Assembly: GCA_022801435.1 (NCBI GenBank)
Contig: JAAWSG010000010.1
Location: 1 to 55,838 of the forward strand
DNA length: 55,838 nt
Reading direction: 5' to 3'
Source of the DNA: Lawsonibacter sp.
GTDB lineage: Bacteria > Bacillota > Clostridia > Oscillospirales > Oscillospiraceae
Shown: positions 52,598 through 55,838 of the stretch, one piece after another
How positions within the stretch are numbered: position 1 is the stretch's first letter
Layout of the letters: every line of letters begins with the position of its first letter
Program-made: the position numbers and the translations under genes
Notes under the pieces: model-generated
Told to the model about the DNA's origin: nothing
The model's database searches: none
Seen by the model: only the letters and a program-made list of their open reading frames with translations

Positions 52598-52766
52598 CTA
52601 AAGATGTGGGCCATTTTGGGTCTGGCTTCCTCCCTCCGATTGGAATTCAATCTTAATGTTCGCTAACTGGTATGTGTTATATCCATCCTGCTCGCTCCTC
52701 ATGTATGCTTCTTTCATCTGTGGACATACTATCACAAAATCTGCTTGCTCTATGGAGGCGGTTTTG

Positions 52767-52946
52767 ATGAGCCTGATTGCCTGTACCGACCCCTGCATCT
52801 ATCAGAAGGACGGCTACTGCCAGTTGTCCCGGGCGGCCTCCGCCGGTGAGTCCGGGTGCTCTGGCTGTATCAACTTTGTCCCATCCGGCCCGCTACAGCA
52901 GCGCGGCCATAGCCTCCCGGATGTTGGACACCCGGATCAGTTCTAG
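52767..52946 (+). CDS. Small cysteine-rich protein
   Basis: A 59-residue protein: MSLIACTDPCIYQKDGYCQL followed by AASAGESGCSGCINFV. The five to six cysteines and the pattern C-x3-C-x7-C ... C-x2-C match small cysteine-rich proteins near radA in many Clostridia (sometimes misnamed as a dehydratase). Likely metal-binding; role unknown. GGAGG stands eight bases before the ATG. Its last 18 codons overlap the radA 3' end on the opposite strand, so the tail after CINFV may not be conserved. Confidence 0.6.
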   Translation: MSLIACTDPCIYQKDGYCQLSRAASAGESGCSGCINFVPSGPLQQRGHSLPDVGHPDQF

Positions 52947-54266
52947 CTCCTCCGGCACGGTCAGCTTGCCCTGGACGCGTTTTGGGATCAGGCACTTGTG
53001 GAAGCCCAGACGCTGGACCTCCGCCAGCCGCTGTCCCAGCGCGCTGACTGCGCGGAGCTCACCGGTAAGGCCCACCTCGCCGATGGCTGCCAGGTCGTTG
53101 GGGACGGGCCTGTCCCGGAAGCTGGACGCCAGCGCCAGCACCGCCGCCAGATCCGCCGCAGGCTCGTCCAGGTACAGCCCGCCGATGACGTTAAGGTAGG
53201 CGTCGCAGTTTCCCACCAGCAGCCCCCCCCGCTTCTCCAGCACCGCCAGCAGCAGCATCGCCCGGCTGGAGTCCAGGCCGTTGCTGACCCGCCTGGGGTT
53301 GCCCAAACTGGAGGGCACAACCAGGGCCTGGATCTCCGCCAGCACAGGCCGTATCCCCTCCATCACGCAGGTCACGCAGGTCCCCGGCGCGTCGGTGGGG
53401 CGGCCGGCAAGCATTGCCTCCGAGGGGTTGGGCACTTCGGACAGCCCCCCATCCTCCATCTCGAACACGCCGATCTCATTGGTGGCGCCGAACCGGTTTT
53501 TGGCCGCCCGCAAGATCCGGTAGGCCATGCTCCGCTCCCCCTCAAAATAGAGCACGCAGTCCACCATGTGCTCCAGCACCTTGGGGCCGGCGATGGAGCC
53601 CTCCTTGTTCACATGTCCAATGACAAAGACGGTAATGCCCTCCCCCTTCGCCAGCTGCATCAGTGTCATGGTGCATTCCTTCACCTGGCTTACGCTGCCT
53701 GGGCTGGAGGTCACATCCCCGTGGTACAGGGTCTGGATGGAGTCCACAATGAGCACATCGGGCTTGAGCTGATGAACGGCGTCCACCAGGTTCTCCAGAT
53801 TGGTCTCGGCCAGCAGATACAGACCCTCTCCCCTCACCCGCAGGCGCTCCGCCCGCAGCTTGATCTGCCGCTCCGACTCCTCGCCGGATACATACAGTAC
53901 CGTGGCAAATCGGCACAGACTGTCACAAATTTGCAGCATCAGGGTGGACTTCCCAATCCCAGGCGCGCCGCCCACCAGCACCAGAGAGCCCTTGACCGCT
54001 CCCCCGCCCAGCACCCGGTCCAGTTCCCCCATCCCGGTGGCAAAGCGCAGCTCATCGGTGGTCTCCACCTCCCCCATAGGCCGGGGACGGCTGGCCGGGA
54101 CCCCTAACGCGGAGCCTGCGCCCTTGGCAGGCCCCGCCTTTTTTGCCGCCTTCTCAGCGGGCTGCTCCACAATGGTATTCCACGCCCGGCAGGCTGGGCA
54201 CTGCCCCTGCCACTTGGGCAGCTCATTTCCGCACTCGGTACAATAAAACAGCGTTTTCGACTTCAT
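52893..54266 (-). CDS. radA: DNA repair protein RadA
   Basis: A 457-residue RecA-like ATPase that promotes branch migration in recombination. N-terminal zinc finger YCTECGNELPKWQGQCPAC, Walker A VGGAPGIGKSTLML, the RadA-specific KNRFGATNEIGVFEM, and a C-terminal Lon-like domain (DEPAADLAAVLALASSFRDR; AIGEVGLTGELRAVSALGQR). GAGGGAGAG precedes the ATG. Confidence 0.96.
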   Translation of the reverse strand: MKSKTLFYCTECGNELPKWQGQCPACRAWNTIVEQPAEKAAKKAGPAKGAGSALGVPASRPRPMGEVETTDELRFATGMGELDRVLGGGAVKGSLVLVGGAPGIGKSTLMLQICDSLCRFATVLYVSGEESERQIKLRAERLRVRGEGLYLLAETNLENLVDAVHQLKPDVLIVDSIQTLYHGDVTSSPGSVSQVKECTMTLMQLAKGEGITVFVIGHVNKEGSIAGPKVLEHMVDCVLYFEGERSMAYRILRAAKNRFGATNEIGVFEMEDGGLSEVPNPSEAMLAGRPTDAPGTCVTCVMEGIRPVLAEIQALVVPSSLGNPRRVSNGLDSSRAMLLLAVLEKRGGLLVGNCDAYLNVIGGLYLDEPAADLAAVLALASSFRDRPVPNDLAAIGEVGLTGELRAVSALGQRLAEVQRLGFHKCLIPKRVQGKLTVPEELELIRVSNIREAMAALL

Positions 54267-54301
54267 ATTCTCTCCCTCGTTCAGAACCGTCTTGTGTCTT
54301 T

Positions 54302-54330
54302 ATTGTACCAGCATTGCGCAGAAATGTAAA
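54302..54330 (-). promoter_or_regulatory. Promoter of radA
   Basis: Leftward: -35 TTTACA (plus-strand TGTAAA at 54325-54330), 17-base spacer, -10 TACAAT (ATTGTA at 54302-54307), in the 67-base gap after the amidase gene. Confidence 0.7.
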
Positions 54331-54333
54331 GGC

Positions 54334-55041
54334 TCACTCCCCTGCTTCAGGCGCGGTCAGACAAGCTCCGGCGATGACCACCGCCAGCTGCTTCTGATAA
54401 TCCTCGTCCCGCAGTTTGGCTTCCTCCTCCGGGTTGGTGAGGAAGCCGCACTCGATCAGAATAGCGGGACAGGTGATGTGATTCATCAGATAGACGGAAT
54501 CGGGAATTTGCTTTACAGCCCGCTGGTTGTCTGGCTGGAGCCTCCCCTGCACCTTCTCCCGGACATACTCCGCCAGCGCCCGCGATCCCTCTGTGGGGGC
54601 GTAAAAAATCTGCGTACCATGATACCGGCTGCTGGTGTAGGTATTTTGGTGGATGCTGACCAGAATCGCGTTTTCCAGCTCCTCCACCGCCGCCACCCTG
54701 TTTTTTAAGTCGGAGCGCTTTTTCTCCCGCAGGGTGGCGGCGCTGCTGTCGTGGAGGGAGATGTCCTCCTCCCGCAGCAGCAGCGGCTCCACTCCGTACA
54801 GCCCCAGAATATCCCGCATATCCAGAACGATTGCCAAATTGATCTGGCTCTCGGGTACACCGGTGAGGGAAACCGCGCCGCCGTCCTCTCCCCCGTGCCC
54901 GGCGTCCAGCACCAGGGCGGGCTGCTGCGCTGTGACCCGGTTCATAGCGGGCTCCAGCATGTGGTTCAGCCTGCCCATCACCAGCGCAAGCAGCGCAACG
55001 ACCATAATCAGCGCTCCGGTAAGACACATCCCTTTTTTCAA
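54334..55041 (-). CDS. cwlD: N-acetylmuramoyl-L-alanine amidase (CwlD-type, Amidase_3)
   Basis: A 235-residue exported amidase. A membrane/signal helix lies at residues ~6-25 (GALIMVVALLALVMG). The zinc site is VLDAGHGGEDGGAVS (His), LLLREEDISLHDSSA with the second ligand region (Glu), ILVSIHQNTYTSSRYHGTQI (His), and ILIECGFLTNPEEE (catalytic Glu). The length and lack of other domains fit CwlD, which makes muramic-delta-lactam in the spore cortex together with PdaA. TTG at 55041 has GGGGAGG eight bases before it; a GTG at 55050 is possible. The distinction from other short Amidase_3 proteins is by size only. Confidence 0.85.
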   Translation of the reverse strand: MKKGMCLTGALIMVVALLALVMGRLNHMLEPAMNRVTAQQPALVLDAGHGGEDGGAVSLTGVPESQINLAIVLDMRDILGLYGVEPLLLREEDISLHDSSAATLREKKRSDLKNRVAAVEELENAILVSIHQNTYTSSRYHGTQIFYAPTEGSRALAEYVREKVQGRLQPDNQRAVKQIPDSVYLMNHITCPAILIECGFLTNPEEEAKLRDEDYQKQLAVVIAGACLTAPEAGE

Positions 55042-55173
55042 ACAGACCACCTCCCCTCTATCCTATGGAGGCCAGAAGACCGGTATGCCTGGGTAGCAAC
55101 CCAGAGTCTGGCACATAGAATGGTTTGAGGGCGTCCCTATGCGCCCCATGATTGATTCAAGGAGGGAATTTCC

Positions 55174-55650
55174 TTGCTGCGTGAAACGAACAGCACCCGG
55201 CCCGCCACCTCTTCGGCGGCCAGCTGTCCCGATAACAATGGCACACTCCCGTCATGTGCGGGACTTGCAGTGCCCTATGTACCCTTCCAGCAAAACGGCG
55301 TCCAGAGCTATACCCAGACTGAGGCGCTGAGCAATGGTACACTGTTCCCCGGCCTGAACCTGCCGTTCCATCTGAAGGTGGAGGGCTCCTCCCTGCCCAA
55401 CACTCCCCTGGCGGAGCTACAGGCCCTGGAGTTTGTGGTGCTGGAGCTGCGTATTTATCTGGACACCCATTCGGATGACACGGAGGCCTTTGCTATGCTC
55501 AAGCAGTACTCCGCCATGGAGCGGGCGGCCCGCGCGGCCTACGAGTCCAAATATGGCCCCATCACCCATGAGGCCGCAGCCGCCGGGAGCACTTACCAGT
55601 GGCTGGCTGAGCCGTGGCCCTGGAACTACGCACAGAATGAGGTGAAATGA
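55174..55650 (+). CDS. CotJA-CotJB fusion spore-coat protein
   Basis: A 158-residue protein that joins two normally separate coat proteins. Residues ~30-65 match CotJA (LAVPYVPFQQNGVQSYTQTE, then ALSNGTLFPGLNLPF). Residues ~80-158 match CotJB (LAELQALEFVVLELRIYLDT, HSDDTEAFAMLKQYSAME, YESKYGPITHEAA, LAEPWPWN). The junction is a short linker, HLKVEGSSLPNT. In B. subtilis cotJA, cotJB and cotJC form one SigE operon with separate genes. The N-terminal ~29 residues are low-complexity (TRPATSSAASC). TTG start has AGGAGG eight bases upstream. No stop or frameshift separates the halves. Confidence 0.8.
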   Translation: MLRETNSTRPATSSAASCPDNNGTLPSCAGLAVPYVPFQQNGVQSYTQTEALSNGTLFPGLNLPFHLKVEGSSLPNTPLAELQALEFVVLELRIYLDTHSDDTEAFAMLKQYSAMERAARAAYESKYGPITHEAAAAGSTYQWLAEPWPWNYAQNEVK

Positions 55651-55766
55651 GATGTTTCATTATGAAAAGAAATTGCAGTTTCCGGTGAATATCTCCACCC
55701 CGAACCCCAAGCTGGCAGCCTTTATCATCAGTCAGTATGGAGGACCTTACTCCATTAGACTACGAA

Positions 55767-55794
55767 AAAGCCGGAGCGGTTTTGCTCCGGCTTT
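55767..55794. terminator. Bidirectional terminator inside the broken cotJC frame
   Basis: Perfect stem AAAGCCGGAGC / GCTCCGGCTTT with a short loop. It appears to belong to the leftward gene whose stop lies at 55802. Confidence 0.85.
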
Positions 55795-55801
55795 CGCTAT
55801 T

Positions 55802-55837
55802 TTACACCACGGCGGCGCTCTTGGCAATCCCCTTCCC
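55802..55837 (-). CDS. C-terminal end of a leftward gene (partial)
   Basis: Only eleven codons are visible on the minus strand, ending GKGIAKSAAVV and a TAA stop, immediately before the terminator hairpin. The product cannot be named. The arrangement stop-terminator supports a real gene continuing beyond the window. Confidence 0.3.
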   Translation of the reverse strand, partial: GKGIAKSAAVV

Positions 55838-55838
55838 C

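Larger units (their letters stand above)
55652..55838 (+). pseudogene. cotJC start, diverged or truncated at the window edge
   Basis: ATG at 55652 is preceded by GAGGTGA and starts FHYEKKLQFPVNISTPNPKL, then AAFIISQYGGP, a clear CotJC (manganese-catalase-like coat protein) N-terminus. After residue ~32 the family sequence stops: the frame runs YSIRLRKSRSG through a terminator hairpin (55767-55794) and is still open at the window end, but is not CotJC. The break suggests a deletion, a recombination junction or an assembly join. A full CotJC is about 190 residues. Confidence 0.65.

Noticed and set aside
52598-52798. A 66-codon leftward frame upstream of the recombinase gene
   Set aside because: No ribosome-binding site was found, it ends at the palindrome, and it overlaps the start of the small Cys-rich gene on the other strand.
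55061-55088. Leftward GCATA-16-CATAGGA, like a SigF/SigG promoter for the CwlD-type gene
   Set aside because: The transcript would start inside or after the ribosome-binding site of that gene, so it could not serve a normal start there.

Overview
The window is one continuous stretch of a high-GC (about 60% by eye) chromosome from an endospore-forming member of the Clostridia. Sporulation genes (a SpoIID/LytB protein, spoIIM, yunB, a CwlD-type amidase, cotJ genes and a SleB-type hydrolase), the MEP isoprenoid pathway, T-box and L-box leaders, and gene orders such as nusB-xseAB-ispA-dxs-tlyA-nadK-argR-recN and queA/tgt/yajC fit the Oscillospiraceae (Flavonifractor/Lawsonibacter-like). That placement is an inference from gene content. 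No rRNA, tRNA, CRISPR array or insertion sequence was seen.

Layout. 1-8.3 kb: the tail of an S-layer-homology protein; a leftward pair (tmcAL and a DUF3810 metallopeptidase) divergent from ackA; a beta-propeller-like protein, a metallophosphoesterase, a DUF951 protein, a radical SAM enzyme and a secreted SleB-like hydrolase. 8.4-17.9 kb: a tightly packed housekeeping operon, nusB - TsaD paralogue - xseA - xseB - ispA - dxs - tlyA - nadK - argR - recN, with several start/stop overlaps. 18-24.6 kb: a flavin-binding (PNPOx-like) protein, a leftward NSS-family transporter, a reductase-like protein, then a T-box leader with an apparent tyrosine specifier in front of a DMT-family transporter and tyrS; tcdA and an XRE regulator with a rubredoxin/desulforedoxin-like cysteine site lie leftward. 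24.8-28.3 kb: a leftward lysine-pathway operon (asd-dapA-dapB-small protein) behind a lysine riboswitch with its own promoter and terminator.

28.3-37.5 kb: SpoIID-like protein, queA, two acetyltransferases, an MBL-fold hydrolase, tgt, yajC, a TIGR04086-type membrane protein, an orphan protein, spoIIM and xerD. 37.6-50.8 kb: murD, three M42-type aminopeptidases with a tandem pair of DUF4253 genes between the second and third, an aluminium-resistance/methionine-gamma-lyase-like protein, yunB, a VanZ-like protein, ligA, a second DMT transporter and a DUF362 ferredoxin-like protein. 50.9-55.8 kb: a lower-GC orphan gene coupled to a tyrosine recombinase that has a palindrome just upstream, a small Cys-rich protein, radA, a CwlD-like amidase and, at the edge, a cotJA-cotJB fusion followed by a cotJC that departs from its family after about 32 codons.

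Most genes are ordinary core functions. The unusual points are: two genes whose only sensible start codons are AUC and AUA; the CotJA-CotJB fusion and broken cotJC; the Tyr T-box that links an uncharacterised DMT transporter to tyrosine supply; the recombinase with a candidate core site at its own 5' end; and the paired DUF4253 proteins inside the peptidase cluster. No clear new defence or mobile system was found.
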